Notes: generated from the letters alone by a model not told the origin. Positions 51,707-60,355 are shown, numbered from the stretch's first letter. The stretch is 64,000 nt of DNA from Siccirubricoccus phaeus (GCF_008360935.1 NZ_SRXO01000022.1:1-64000); one strand, 5' to 3'. Program-made: numbers and translations.

Positions 51707-52089
51707 CGATCATCCCTGGCGCCCCGCCGCAGGCCCGTCCCGCACGCGGCAAGGCACTGACACCAAAGGCGAATGGCCGGGGACCGCGGGCCGGAGGCGA
51801 TCCGGCCGGGACCCGGTTGGAGGCCGGGGTTAGCGGAAAAGGCGAGGCGGCGGAAGCGCGGCCGGGCGGGGGGCGGGCTGGCCGGCCGGCCACGGCTTAG
51901 CGATTCGTACATAAAAGCGAGAAACACAACCACTGATTGCTAGATGGTCAACGCCCCCTGGCGCGAGGCTGGGCCATGCGCCCCACCGCCCTGCCTATCC
52001 TCCGCCGCCCGCCGCAGCGCCGCCGCCCCGGCTTCTGGGTGCGACTGGCCTTAACCGCGGATTCAGATCTCCGCGCCACAGTGCTGCGC
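51707..52089. other. Intergenic region between accA and a divergent small gene
   Basis: 383 bases. Most is GC-rich, but 51896-51945 (GCGATTCGTACATAAAAGCG, then AGAAACACAACCACTGATTG) is strikingly AT-rich. It probably holds promoter elements for accA or the rightward 71-residue gene. GATTC sites occur at 51901-51905 and near 52062. No -35/-10 pair is assigned with confidence. Confidence 0.4.
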
Positions 52090-52305
52090 ATGATCGCAAC
52101 CAATTCCCTGGCGGCCTTCACTCCGGGCGTCTCCGGCGCAGGGCCGGTGACGGGCCCCGGCCCGGTGGAGCAGGTGCGGGGCGTGACGCCCAGCGCCGCT
52201 ATCGGCGGCACCGCCAGCCAGCCGCAGCAGCGCACGCTGGAAGCCGTGCCGCCACCGCCCGGCAAGCCGATGCCCCGGGGCTCCCTGCTCGATCTGCGGG
52301 TCTGA
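52090..52305 (+). CDS. Small Pro/Gly-rich protein, 71 residues
   Basis: ATG 52090 begins MIATNSLAAFTPGVSGAG, followed by VTGPGPVEQVRGVTPSA, and the end is PRGSLLDLRV. No membrane segment and no signal peptide; probably disordered with a conserved C-terminal PRGSLLDLRV tag. I think similar short proteins exist in related bacteria but cannot name a family. The open frame extends upstream without a better start. Function unknown. Confidence 0.55.
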   Translation: MIATNSLAAFTPGVSGAGPVTGPGPVEQVRGVTPSAAIGGTASQPQQRTLEAVPPPPGKPMPRGSLLDLRV

Positions 52306-52744
52306 CGCCGGGCCGGGGGGTTCGGCGCCGGGTTGCGGGCCGGGAAGGATGGATCGCCGGCCGGAACGCGTGGCTTGCTTGCTCGGGCAGGCAAAGGTCC
52401 GGGACGGGATGCGTGCAAGGGGTGACGGCGTTGGGCGGAGGGAGCTGCGGCGGGCGGCGGGGCCGGTGAGCCTCCCAGCCGTGCAGGCTGCGCGCCGGGC
52501 TCGAGCCAGGCAGGCGGCGCCGCGGTCGGAGGGTCGGGGCCAGGCCGGCCGGGATGGGGTCAGGGACGCGCCGGCGAAGGTCCGCCCCGGCCGCCACGCT
52601 TGAACGGAGCGGCAGCGGCGTCCTGGCAGTGCCAGGCCCACCAGCGCCACGCCCACCATGGCCGCCGCGCGACGTATGGCAGCAATCGCGTCCTGCATCC
52701 ACACCGGCCTTGCACCGGGCCCTGGCGCCGCCGATCTTGCTGCC
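52306..52744. other. Intergenic region without a supported gene
   Basis: 439 GC-rich bases between the 71-residue gene and the NUDIX gene. A leftward frame starting at 52698 (MQDAIAAIRRAAAMVGVALV) gives a basic low-complexity product with no family resemblance and is not accepted. No repeat family of this window was recognised here. Confidence 0.4.
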
Positions 52745-53287
52745 ATGCCCGAATTCCACCGCAGCATCCCGGACGGCGACGACAAGGAACGCCTCGTCTG
52801 TCAGGACTGCGGCTTCGTCGCCTACGAGAACCCGAAGATCATCGTCGGCAGCGTCGTCTCCGAAGGCGGCCGCGTGCTGCTCTGCCGCCGCGCCATCGAG
52901 CCGCGCCGCGGCTTCTGGACCCTGCCCGCCGGCTTCATGGAAATGGCCGAGACCGCCGAGGAAGGCGCCCGCCGCGAAGCCTGGGAGGAAGCCAAGGCCC
53001 GCATCGCCATCGAGGGGCTGCTGGCGGTCTTCTCCATCGCCCGCATCGGCCAGGTGCAGCTCATCTACCGCGCCGGCTTCGCCGAGCCGGGCTTCGCCGC
53101 CGGGCCGGAAAGCCAGGAAGTGGCGCTGTTCGGCTGGGAGGAAATCCCCTGGGGGGAGATCGCCTTCCCCTCCGTCCATTGGGCGCTGCGCGCCTGGCAG
53201 GCGGCGGCCGGCCAGCCGCTGGGCCTACCCGCCGGCAACCCGGCCGAGGATGCGCGCGGCACCATCCGTCCGGAGCCAGGGCTATGA
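52745..53287 (+). CDS. NUDIX hydrolase (ADP-ribose pyrophosphatase-like)
   Basis: 180 residues. Nudix box: GFMEMAETAEEGARREAWEEA, in the Gx5Ex7REUxEE pattern with Lys replacing the usual second Gly. It is preceded by FWTLPAG. An N-terminal CQDCGFVAYENPK resembles the half zinc-ribbon of NudC-like hydrolases. Probable substrates are nucleotide diphosphate derivatives (ADP-ribose, NADH or similar). Start ATG 52745 matches the usual start of this group. It overlaps the next gene by 4 bases. Confidence 0.87.
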   Translation: MPEFHRSIPDGDDKERLVCQDCGFVAYENPKIIVGSVVSEGGRVLLCRRAIEPRRGFWTLPAGFMEMAETAEEGARREAWEEAKARIAIEGLLAVFSIARIGQVQLIYRAGFAEPGFAAGPESQEVALFGWEEIPWGEIAFPSVHWALRAWQAAAGQPLGLPAGNPAEDARGTIRPEPGL

Positions 53288-53685
53288 GCCGCGCCCGTTC
53301 TTCGCTTTCCCGCTTTTCGCACCCTCGCCTTGCGCTCCCGGGCCTCGCTGCCCTGCTGCTGGGCCTGGCCCTAGCCGCCCCCGCTCTGGCGGAGCCGCCG
53401 CGCCGCGCCGGCAAGCCCGCCGCGCTGGAACTGGTGAAGCTGCCCCCGGCGCCGCTGCCGCGGCGCGATGCCGGGATGGCGGGCAGCTTCCCTGCCCCGG
53501 TGCCGAACCGCGAATTGGAAGCCCCGTCCAGCAAGGTGGTGGAGCGGCCGAGGCTCGACCCCAGCATCATCCACCGCCCGCTGCCGAGCCGCGGCGCGGC
53601 CGCCGAGGGCAGCGTCAGCCGGCTGGAGGAGAAGCTGTTCGAGCCGGCGCCCGGGGCGCGGCTTCGGCTGCCCTTCAGCTACTGA
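53284..53685 (+). CDS. Exported hypothetical protein, 133 residues
   Basis: ATG 53284 overlaps the NUDIX stop (ATGA). The N-terminal signal peptide is clear (basic RARSSLSRFSHPR, hydrophobic LALPGLAALLLGLALAAPAL, cleavage near ALA-EPP). The mature ~95 residues are Pro/Arg-rich with no recognised domain (ELVKLPPAPLPRRD, SRLEEKLFEPAPG). It is probably periplasmic or envelope-associated. Co-translation with a NUDIX hydrolase is conserved-looking but unexplained. Confidence 0.65.
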   Translation: MSRARSSLSRFSHPRLALPGLAALLLGLALAAPALAEPPRRAGKPAALELVKLPPAPLPRRDAGMAGSFPAPVPNRELEAPSSKVVERPRLDPSIIHRPLPSRGAAAEGSVSRLEEKLFEPAPGARLRLPFSY

Positions 53686-53689
53686 TCTT

Positions 53690-53960
53690 CCCACGACGCC
53701 GCTGCGCGACGCCGCGCGGGCCCTGGGTTTCGCCCCAGGCAGGGCCAGGCGCCGCTGCGGGACTCGGGCAGGCTCGGCGCCCGCAAGAGGGCGCCGCTTC
53801 GGCGCGGCAAAGCCGCGCCGGGCAAGGGGCGGCGGAGGGCAAGGCATGAGGGCGCACTGCGCCGTGGGGCGACAACGGGTTATCCCGGTCGGCGCTTCGC
53901 GCCGCCAGGCGCGGCCACGCCATGGCAATGGATGAAGCGTCGGCGGAACCTCCGGCGGCA
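53690..53960. repeat. Type E GC-rich repeat, copy 3, in the 53686-54064 gap
   Basis: CCCTGGGTTTCGCCCCAGG, then GCGGGACTCGGGC..., GGCGCCGCTTCGGCGC and GCGCGGCAAAGCCGCGCCGGGCAAGG (the type E core), then scattered GCGCCTTCGCGCC-like hairpins. No gene was found. The nfuA start lies about 100 bases further on. Confidence 0.65.
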
Positions 53961-54064
53961 GGCACCCGCCGGACATAGCGGCTATGTCGGGGCCATGCCT
54001 TGCGAAACCGGGCAAAACCGACCACCTTGGTACGGTATTCCGCGGCAGCACTCAGGACGCGCTC

Positions 54065-54640
54065 ATGTTCATCGAAACCGAAGGCACCCCGAACCCCGCC
54101 ACCCTGAAATTTCTGCCGGGGCGGGAGGTGATGCCCCAGGGTGGAACCCTCGGCGGCACTGCCGATTTCCGCAGCGCCGAGGCCGCCGCCCGCAGCCCGC
54201 TGGCCAGCCGCATCTTCGCCCTGCCCGGGGTGGCCCGGGTCTTCCTCGGCGCCGATTTCATCACCGTGACCCAGGATGACGAGGCGGAATGGGCCAGCCT
54301 GCGGCCGCAGGTGCTGGGCGCCATCATGGACCACTACATGTCCGGCCTGCCGGTCATCGAGGGCAGCGACGCCGAGGACGGGGATGATTACGACCCCGAG
54401 GATGCCGAGATCGTCGACCAGATCAAGGAGCTGCTGGATACGCGGGTGCGCCCGGCCGTCGCCGGCGATGGCGGCGACATCGTCTTCCGCGGCTTCCGCG
54501 ACGGCATCGTGAAGCTGCACCTGCAGGGCGCCTGCTCCGGCTGCCCCTCCTCCCGCGCCACCCTCAAGCATGGTGTCGAGAACATGCTGCGGCACTACGT
54601 GCCGGAAGTGGTGGCGGTGGAGCAGGTGGAGGAGGTCTGA
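54065..54640 (+). CDS. nfuA: NifU-like Fe-S scaffold/carrier protein (NfuA type)
   Basis: 191 residues. The N-terminal Nfu_N domain begins MFIETEGTPNPATLKFLPGR (canonical) with SPLASRIFALPGVARVFLGA. The C-terminal NifU domain has RPAVAGDGGDIVFRGF and the cluster-binding CxxC in GACSGCPSSRATLKHG. It delivers [4Fe-4S] clusters to target enzymes such as aconitase or sdhB-type proteins. ATG 54065 fits the canonical N-terminus. Single gene. Confidence 0.95.
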   Translation: MFIETEGTPNPATLKFLPGREVMPQGGTLGGTADFRSAEAAARSPLASRIFALPGVARVFLGADFITVTQDDEAEWASLRPQVLGAIMDHYMSGLPVIEGSDAEDGDDYDPEDAEIVDQIKELLDTRVRPAVAGDGGDIVFRGFRDGIVKLHLQGACSGCPSSRATLKHGVENMLRHYVPEVVAVEQVEEV

Positions 54641-54727
54641 GCGGCCCTCCGGGCCGAATGGCCCCGTTACCGCTTTTGCAGCGGCCGGGCCTGAGCCGGG
54701 GCGGGATGCATCGCGCCCCCGCCTTGG

Positions 54728-54830
54728 CGCGTGATGCGCCCGCCTTCGCTCACGCACCTCGTTCCAGCTCCTTGCTGGGTTGCGCGATCCACGGCTTCGG
54801 GTGGTCCAGCCGAAACCGGTCACGCTCCAG
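54728..54830. repeat. Type A dispersed repeat, copy 5 (strongly diverged) in the 54641-55002 gap
   Basis: GCGTGATGCGCCCGCCTTCGC...CGCGATCCACGGCTTCGGGT...CCGAAACCGGTCACGCTCCA. Both GANTC sites are lost (GATCC and GGTCC). The remaining gap sequence is GC-rich without a gene. Confidence 0.6.
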
Positions 54831-55002
54831 CGCCAATGTCGCGCGCGTCGGCGAACCCGCCGCAAGCGGTCGCGCTTCGAGGTCGCGGGACGGGCGGCCG
54901 GCGGCCCGCCCTCATTTCATCCCGTGATGGTGGGCATCCCCTGGCCCGATTGGCCCGCCTTCCGGCCCGGCGGTAAGCCAGCGGCGAAGGAGACCCCTTG
55001 CC

Positions 55003-55593
55003 ATGTCCCAGACCCTCGACCCCGCGGCGCTCGACCAGCTTTTCCGCCAGGCCCGCACCTATAATGGCTGGCAGGACCGGCCGGTGCCGGACACCAGGCT
55101 GCAGGAGCTGTACGACCTGCTGAAATACGGCCCGACCAGCGCCAATTCCTCGCCCGCCCGCTTCGTCTTCATCCGCACGGCGGAGGGCAAGGCGAAGCTG
55201 AAGCCGGCGCTCTCCGAGGGTAACCTCGCCAAGACCATGGCCGCGCCGGTGACGGTCATCGTCGCGCATGACCCGGCCTTCTTCGAGGAACTGCCGAAGC
55301 TCTTCCCGCATGTCGATGCCCGGGCCTGGTTCGCCGACAACCCGGCGCTGGCCGAGGTGACGGCCTTCCGCAACGGCACGCTGCAGGGCGCCTATCTCAT
55401 CCTCGCCGCCCGGGCGCTGGGGCTGGATACCGGCGCGATGAGCGGCTTCGACAACGCCAAGGTGGATGAAGCCTTCTTCGCCGAGAGCGGCTGGAAGTCG
55501 AACTTCCTGGTCAATCTCGGCTATGGCGATCCCGCCAGCCTTTTCCCCCGCAGCCCGCGCCTCAGCTTCGACGAGGCGGCGCGCCTGGAATAG
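55003..55593 (+). CDS. rutE: Malonic semialdehyde reductase-like nitroreductase (RutE family)
   Basis: 196 residues, FMN-dependent nitroreductase fold. [60 protein letters not shown] and [20 protein letters not shown] with FDEAA are diagnostic of the RutE/HadB group. RutE reduces malonic semialdehyde to 3-hydroxypropionate in uracil breakdown. No other rut genes are near, so the physiological substrate may differ. ATG 55003 follows GAAGGAG. Confidence 0.9.
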   Translation: MSQTLDPAALDQLFRQARTYNGWQDRPVPDTRLQELYDLLKYGPTSANSSPARFVFIRTAEGKAKLKPALSEGNLAKTMAAPVTVIVAHDPAFFEELPKLFPHVDARAWFADNPALAEVTAFRNGTLQGAYLILAARALGLDTGAMSGFDNAKVDEAFFAESGWKSNFLVNLGYGDPASLFPRSPRLSFDEAARLE

Positions 55594-55599
55594 CCGCCA

Positions 55600-55905
55600 C
55601 CCGCGCGGGGCGCGCTGCTCTCCGCCCGAACCGGACCGCCCGCTGCCCTGGCGCGGCCTTGCCGCGCCAGGCTGTGCGCGCTTTCGGGCCACGAGCGCGG
55701 AAGGCCCATGGCGTCCCGCAGCGACATCGCGGGAAGACACCTTGCAAGGCGGTGCGCCTGGATAGCCGGGCGCTTCCGCGCCCCGCCGAGCCGGACCGCC
55801 CGTTGCCCTGGCGCGGCTTTGCCGCGCCAGGCTGTGCGCGCTTCCAGGCCACGAGCGTGAAAGGACCCCGCGGCGGCGCGCAGCGCCCCGCCCGGGGCGA
55901 AACCC
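55600..55905. repeat. Type E GC-rich repeat, copy 4 (tandem, in the 55594-55945 gap)
   Basis: Two nearly identical blocks of CCGGACCGCCCG(C/T)TGCCC, TGGCGCGGC(C/T)TTGCCGCGCCAGG and CTGTGCGCGCTT(T/C)C. They are about 165 bases apart and separated by AAGGCCCATGGCGTCCCGC. The core hairpin GGCGCGGCTTTGCCGCGCC is perfect. No gene is present. Confidence 0.8.
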
Positions 55906-55910
55906 GGGGC

Positions 55911-55942
55911 CCCCATGAAGGCGCGCCAGCACCTTCATGGGG
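55911..55942 (-). terminator. Hairpin terminator downstream of the response-regulator gene
   Basis: CCCCATGAAGG-CGCGCCAGCA-CCTTCATGGGG gives an 11-bp perfect stem ending three bases beyond the leftward regulator's stop codon. It is nearly the same stem as at 58110-58140. Confidence 0.65.
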
Positions 55943-55945
55943 AAT

Positions 55946-56662
55946 TCAAACCACCATCTGCCCCGCCTTGGCGTCCAGCCGATAGCCGCCGCCCTCGGTC
56001 AGCAGCAGCTTGGCATTGGCGGGGTCCGGCTCGATCTTCTGCCGCAGCCGGTAGATATGCGTCTCCAGCGTGTGCGTGGTGACGGCGCTGTTGTAGCCCC
56101 ACACCTCGTTCAGCAGGATCTGCCGCCCCACCGGCCGGCCGCCGGCGCGGTAGAGGTATTTCAGTATGGCGCATTCCTTCTCGGTCAGCCGGATCTTCCG
56201 GTTGCGCGCCTGCTCCAGCAGCAGCTTGGCAGACGGCCGGAAGGTGTAGGGGCCGATCAGGAAGACCGCGTCTTCCGAATTGTCGTAGACCCGGAGCTGG
56301 GCGCGCAGCCGCGCCAGCAGCTCGTTCAGCCGGAAGGGCTTGGCGATGTAGTCATTGGCCCCGGCATCCAGGCCACGCACCACGTCCTGCTCCTCGCCAT
56401 GCCCGGTCAGCATGATGATGGGCACCTTCAGCCCCTGCCGGCGAAGCTGCGCGCAGAGGTCCCGCCCATCCGCGTCCGGCAGGCCGATATCCAGCAGGAT
56501 GGCGTCGAAGCGCGCATTGGCGCCGGCCAGCATGTGCTGCGCCTCCTCCGCCGTCGCTGCCTCGACGGGTGAGAACTCGCCATCCAACGAAAGCTGCTCC
56601 GCCAGCGTTTGTCGCAATGCGACATCATCGTCGACGATCAGCAGGGGGCGCGGACCAGCCAT
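55946..56662 (-). CDS. OmpR/PhoB-type response regulator
   Basis: 238 residues. Receiver domain: acidic pocket IVDDDVALRQ, phospho-acceptor Asp58 in AILLDIGLPDADG, and the conserved Lys in GANDYIAKPFRL. The C-terminal winged helix (EKECAILKYLYRAGGRPVGR, VWGYNSAVTTHTLETHIYRL, EGGGYRLD) binds DNA. No sensor kinase is adjacent, so it is an orphan regulator. The DGRDLCAQLRRQG and VRGLDAGANDYI text is of a type widely conserved in Rhodospirillales. It is divergent from ribA across a ~200-base gap. Targets unknown. Confidence 0.9.
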   Translation of the reverse strand: MAGPRPLLIVDDDVALRQTLAEQLSLDGEFSPVEAATAEEAQHMLAGANARFDAILLDIGLPDADGRDLCAQLRRQGLKVPIIMLTGHGEEQDVVRGLDAGANDYIAKPFRLNELLARLRAQLRVYDNSEDAVFLIGPYTFRPSAKLLLEQARNRKIRLTEKECAILKYLYRAGGRPVGRQILLNEVWGYNSAVTTHTLETHIYRLRQKIEPDPANAKLLLTEGGGYRLDAKAGQMVV

Positions 56663-56867
56663 GCCATCTCCCAGGGAATCCCGCTACGCGGGCAGCCTTA
56701 TCTGCTTCCGATGGCGAAGCTATGGCGCGCTTGTCAAGCCTGGACGGTTCCGCAGCCGGTGCGGTGTCATCGGATGAGCCCTGTCGAATATTTCATCCCG
56801 GCCCTGGCGGATGCCGTTTCAGCGCCACATTCCGGGGGCGCCATACCACGCCGATGGACCTATATGA

Positions 56868-58106
56868 ATGCCGATGCCCCGGATGATGGCTGAAGACCCC
56901 CGGCTGGGCGCCCCTGCGCCGCAGCCCGACCCAGCGAGGGCCGCGCTGCGCGCCGTCCACCGGGCGGTGGCGGAGCTGCGCCGGGGCACGCCGGTGCTGC
57001 TGCGCGGCGAGGATCACGGCGTTGTGATGGCGCCGGCCGAGACCGTGGGCGCCGCCGGGCTAGGCGAAATCCTGGCTTTGGCCAAGGCGCCGCCGGTGCT
57101 GCTGCTGGCGCCGAGTCGCGCCGGGGCGCTTGCCCTGCCCCTTGCTCCACCCCCTGGCCTCCGCCCGGTGACGGCGGTGGAGGAGGCCGCCGTGGCGCTG
57201 CGCCTGCCGCCCGCCATGCTGGAGCCGGCGGCGCTGCGCAGCCTGGCCGACCCCACCTTCGAAGGGCTGCTGGACGCCGGCGGACGGCCGGAGCGTGCCC
57301 CGGCCCCGCCCCTGGCCCTGGCGGCGCTGGCCCTGGCGAAGCTCGCCCGGCTGCTGCCGGCGGTGGTGCTGGCGCCGCTGCGGGAGGGGCCGATGCGGGA
57401 AGGCCCCATGCGCGAAGGGCTGGCGCGGCCGGACCTGCTTTCGGTGGTGGCGGCGGATGTCCTGGCCTACCCGGCCAGCGCCGCCTCCAGCCTGCGCCGG
57501 GTCGCCGAGGCCGCCGTGCCGCTGGAGGATGCGGCGGATGCCCGCATCGTCGCCTTCCGCGCCGCGGATGGCGGGATCGAGCATCTGGCGATCGTCATCG
57601 GCCGGCCGGAGGATATGGCCGAGGCGGGCGGCGCGCCGCTGGTGCGGCTGCATTCGGAATGCTTCACCGGGGATCTGCTCGGCTCGCTCCGCTGCGATTG
57701 CGGGCCGCAGCTTCGCGGCGCCATTGCCCGCATGGCGCAGGAGAAGGGCGGCGGCGTGCTGCTCTACCTGGCGCAGGAGGGGCGGGGGATCGGGCTGGTG
57801 AACAAGCTGCGCGCCTATGCGCTGCAGGATGCCGGCCTCGACACGGTGGATGCCAACAAGGCGCTGGGCTGGGGGGCGGATGAGCGGAATTTCCTCGTCG
57901 CCGCCACCATGCTGGAGCAATTGGGCATTGCCCGGGTGCGGCTGATGACGAACAACCCGGACAAGCTGGTCGGGCTCGTGGCCTGCGGCGTGGCGGTGGA
58001 AGGCCGCGTGCCGCACGAGATCGCGCCGAACGGGGTGAATGACGGCTACCTTGCCACCAAGGCCGCGCGCTTCGGCCATCTGCTGGCGCCGCAGGAGGGC
58101 AATTGA
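56868..58106 (+). CDS. ribA: GTP cyclohydrolase II with a degenerate RibB-like N-terminal domain
   Basis: 412 residues. The C-terminal ~200 residues are GTP cyclohydrolase II, the first step of riboflavin synthesis: LVRLHSECFTGDLLGSLRCD, with the zinc ligands Cys-x10-Cys-x-Cys, then YLAQEGRGIGLVNKLRAYAL and RVRLMTNNPDKL. The N-terminal ~200 residues resemble DHBP synthase only in outline (AVAELRRGTPVLL) and lack its acidic ENE-D active-site cluster, so they are probably inactive. A repeat of REGPM units (REGPMREGPMREGLARPD) lies in the middle. Several ATGs between 56868 and 56886 are possible starts. Single gene with a hairpin after it. Confidence 0.92.
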   Translation: MPMPRMMAEDPRLGAPAPQPDPARAALRAVHRAVAELRRGTPVLLRGEDHGVVMAPAETVGAAGLGEILALAKAPPVLLLAPSRAGALALPLAPPPGLRPVTAVEEAAVALRLPPAMLEPAALRSLADPTFEGLLDAGGRPERAPAPPLALAALALAKLARLLPAVVLAPLREGPMREGPMREGLARPDLLSVVAADVLAYPASAASSLRRVAEAAVPLEDAADARIVAFRAADGGIEHLAIVIGRPEDMAEAGGAPLVRLHSECFTGDLLGSLRCDCGPQLRGAIARMAQEKGGGVLLYLAQEGRGIGLVNKLRAYALQDAGLDTVDANKALGWGADERNFLVAATMLEQLGIARVRLMTNNPDKLVGLVACGVAVEGRVPHEIAPNGVNDGYLATKAARFGHLLAPQEGN

Positions 58107-58109
58107 GAT

Positions 58110-58140
58110 CCCCATGAAGCCGCTGCGCGGCTTCATGGGG
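58110..58140 (+). terminator. 14-bp perfect hairpin terminator after ribA
   Basis: CCCCATGAAGCCGC-TGC-GCGGCTTCATGGGG starts three bases after the ribA stop codon. It has no T-run but is very stable, and it is the best-preserved member of the gene-end hairpin family in this window. Confidence 0.72.
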
Positions 58141-58330
58141 GCCCTGGGTTTATTCCCCACAACGTCGCTTCGCGCCGTTGCGGGGGCCCCGGGTTTCGGC
58201 CCGGGCGGGCGCTGCGCGCCGCCGCGGGGCCCTTTCGGGCTGGATGATCGGGGCCTCGCACAGCCTGTCGCGGCAAAGCCGCGCCAGGGCAACGGGCCGT
58301 CCGGTTGGTGGCTGCGCCCGCTGATTGCCC
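58141..58330. repeat. Type E GC-rich repeat, copy 5
   Basis: GCCCTGGGTTTATTCCCC, GTCGCTTCGCGCCGTTGCGG, CCCCGGGTTTCGGCCCGGGC, then TGTCGCGGCAAAGCCGCGCCAGGGCAACGGGCCGTCCGG (core). Opposite orientation to the units at 55600-55905. Confidence 0.7.
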
Positions 58331-58377
58331 GGCTTGCGCGTGGCCGCGACGGTCGAGGTGCCAAACTCAAGGGTTCA

Positions 58378-59220
58378 ATGGACCTTTCGGCCCTTTGCGG
58401 GGAGAGCTTGAGAGGGGGTCGCGGCGCTGCTGCGACGCCCCTCTCGATCTTCCTGTTCTTCGCCGCCTGCGCGGCGCCGCCGCCGCCCCCCGCCCCGCCG
58501 CTGCCCTACCCGCCCTCCGCCAAGGCCCGCATGCTGCGCATCGCGGAGGCCGAGTGGGTGGAATGGGGCAGCATCACCGTCGCCCCCAGCGATGGCGGCC
58601 GCACCACCGGCGCCGAGAGCGCGCCGGAGAATTTCCCCCGCGTCCTCGCCTATTGGCGCGCCGTGCCGGAGGATGAGGGCGCCATCGCGCTGAACCGCCG
58701 CCTCTACGCCGCCGCGCTTGCCGGCCAGGCGGCAGGCGCCGCGCTGTGGCACGAGCCCGCCTGGTCCGCCGCCTTCATCAGCTTCGTCCTGCGCAGCGCC
58801 GGCGTGGATCTCCGCGAATTCCCGCCCTCCGCCGCCCATTCCCACTATGTGGACGCGCTGATCGCTGATGCCGCCGCCTTCCCGGCCAGCGCCCCCTTCC
58901 TGCCGCGCGCGCCGCAGGACTACGCGCCGCAGCCCGGCGACCTGCTCTGCGCCGACCGCAGCCCCCGCCCGCTGCGCCGCTGGCAGGACCGCGCGGCGGA
59001 TAACGGCGCCTTCCGCCCCATGCATTGCGACATCGTCGTGGCGGCAGGGCCGGGTGCGGTGGAGGCGATCGGCGGCAATGTGCGGGACGCCGTCACCCGC
59101 ACCCGCTTCCCCGCCGATGCAACCGGGCGTCTCTTGCCGCTTCCGCCTGGCGCCCCAACCTGCTTCGTCATCTTCGAGAACCGCCTCGGCCGCCTCGGCC
59201 CCTGGAGACAAGCTTCATGA
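58378..59220 (+). CDS. DUF2272 domain lipoprotein
   Basis: 280 residues. The hydrophobic stretch TPLSIFLFFAACAAPPPPP looks like a lipoprotein signal with the lipobox Cys in FAAC, followed by a Pro-rich linker. The DUF2272 domain follows (KARMLRIAEAEWVEWGSITV, FISFVLRSAGVDLREFPPSA, HYVDALI, PGDLLCADRS, HCDIVVAAGPGAVEAIGGNV). The Cys/His arrangement hints at an NlpC/P60-like peptidase fold; this is inference. A TTG at 58408 after GGGGAGAGC is an alternative start giving a tidier signal peptide. The stop overlaps the next ATG (ATGA). Confidence 0.82.
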   Translation: MDLSALCGESLRGGRGAAATPLSIFLFFAACAAPPPPPAPPLPYPPSAKARMLRIAEAEWVEWGSITVAPSDGGRTTGAESAPENFPRVLAYWRAVPEDEGAIALNRRLYAAALAGQAAGAALWHEPAWSAAFISFVLRSAGVDLREFPPSAAHSHYVDALIADAAAFPASAPFLPRAPQDYAPQPGDLLCADRSPRPLRRWQDRAADNGAFRPMHCDIVVAAGPGAVEAIGGNVRDAVTRTRFPADATGRLLPLPPGAPTCFVIFENRLGRLGPWRQAS

Positions 59221-60329
59221 CGGATCTGTTCGAGCCGCTGGTCCTGCGCGGCGTGACGCTGAAGAACCGCATCGGCGTCTCGCCCATGTGCATGTATTCC
59301 TGCGGACCGGACGGCATGCCGACGGAATGGCACCTGGCGCATCTCGTCGCCCGCGCCGTCGGCGGCGCGGCGGTGACCTTCACCGAGGCGGCGGCGGTCG
59401 CCCCCGAAGGCCGCATTTCCCCGGCCGATCTCGGCATCTGGTCGGATGCGCATCTCCCCGGCCACCAGCGGCTGACGGCGGCGATCGCGGCGGCGGGCTC
59501 GGTGCCCGGCATCCAGCTCGCCCATGCCGGGCGCAAGGCCAGCCGGAAGGCGCCCTGGGAGGACGGGCCGGCCGAGCCGGGCTGGACCACCCTCGCCCCC
59601 TCCGCCGTCGCCTTCGGCGACTACGCGGTGCCGCGGGCGATGAGCGAGGCGGACATCGAACAGGCCATCGCCGATTTCGCCGCCGCGGCGAAGCGCAGCA
59701 TCGCGGCCGGCTACCGGATCATCGAGCTGCATGCGGCGCATGGCTACCTGCTGCACCAATTCCTCTCGCCGCTGTCCAACCAGCGCAATGACGGCTGGGG
59801 CGGCGACCTGAACGGCCGGGCGCGGCTGGTGGAGGAGGTGGTGAAGGCGGTGCGCGCCGCCATCCCGGACGAGGTGCCGCTGGTCATCCGCGTCTCCCAT
59901 ACCGACTGGGTGGAGGGCGGCTGGGATACGGCGGAGACGGTGCAGCTTGCGGCGCGGGTGAAGGCGCTGGGCGTCGACATGGTGGATGTATCGTCGGGCG
60001 GGCTCGACCATCGGCAGAAGATCGTGCTGGGCCCGGGCTACCAGGTGCCGGGCGCCGTCGCCGTGAAGGATGGGGCGAAGATCCCGGTCGCCGCCGTCGG
60101 GCTGATCACCGAGCCGGCGCAGGCCCAGGCCATCCTGGCGGAGGGCAAGGCAGACCTGATCCTGCTGGCCCGGGTGCTGCTGCGCGATCCCTACTGGCCG
60201 CTGCACGCTGCGGAGGCGCTGGGCCGGCCGGAAGCGATCCCGACCCCGCCGCAATACGAACGCGGCTGGGCGACCTTCGGCAGGATGCAGCGGCTGATGT
60301 CGACGGCGGCGGTGCAGGCCAGGCTCTGA
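59217..60329 (+). CDS. NADH:flavin oxidoreductase (Old Yellow Enzyme, YqjM type)
   Basis: The 370-residue FMN TIM barrel reduces activated alkenes with NAD(P)H. LFEPLVLRGVTLKNRIGVSP, then MCMYSC with the Cys of thermophilic-like OYEs, TEWHLAHLVARAVGGAAVTF, QLAHAGRKAS with the conserved His, IIELHAAHGYLLHQFLSPLS, NQRNDGWGG, and VSSGGLDHRQKI are all family signatures. It is co-translated with the DUF2272 lipoprotein by a 4-base overlap, an odd functional pairing. Followed by a type C repeat. Confidence 0.93.
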   Translation: MTDLFEPLVLRGVTLKNRIGVSPMCMYSCGPDGMPTEWHLAHLVARAVGGAAVTFTEAAAVAPEGRISPADLGIWSDAHLPGHQRLTAAIAAAGSVPGIQLAHAGRKASRKAPWEDGPAEPGWTTLAPSAVAFGDYAVPRAMSEADIEQAIADFAAAAKRSIAAGYRIIELHAAHGYLLHQFLSPLSNQRNDGWGGDLNGRARLVEEVVKAVRAAIPDEVPLVIRVSHTDWVEGGWDTAETVQLAARVKALGVDMVDVSSGGLDHRQKIVLGPGYQVPGAVAVKDGAKIPVAAVGLITEPAQAQAILAEGKADLILLARVLLRDPYWPLHAAEALGRPEAIPTPPQYERGWATFGRMQRLMSTAAVQARL

Positions 60330-60355
60330 CGTGAGATCAGGCTCTTCTGACGTCA

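Noticed and set aside
52563-52698. Leftward frame starting MQDAIAAIRRAAAMVGVALV
   Set aside because: No ribosome site, and the product soon becomes Arg/Ala/Pro low complexity.
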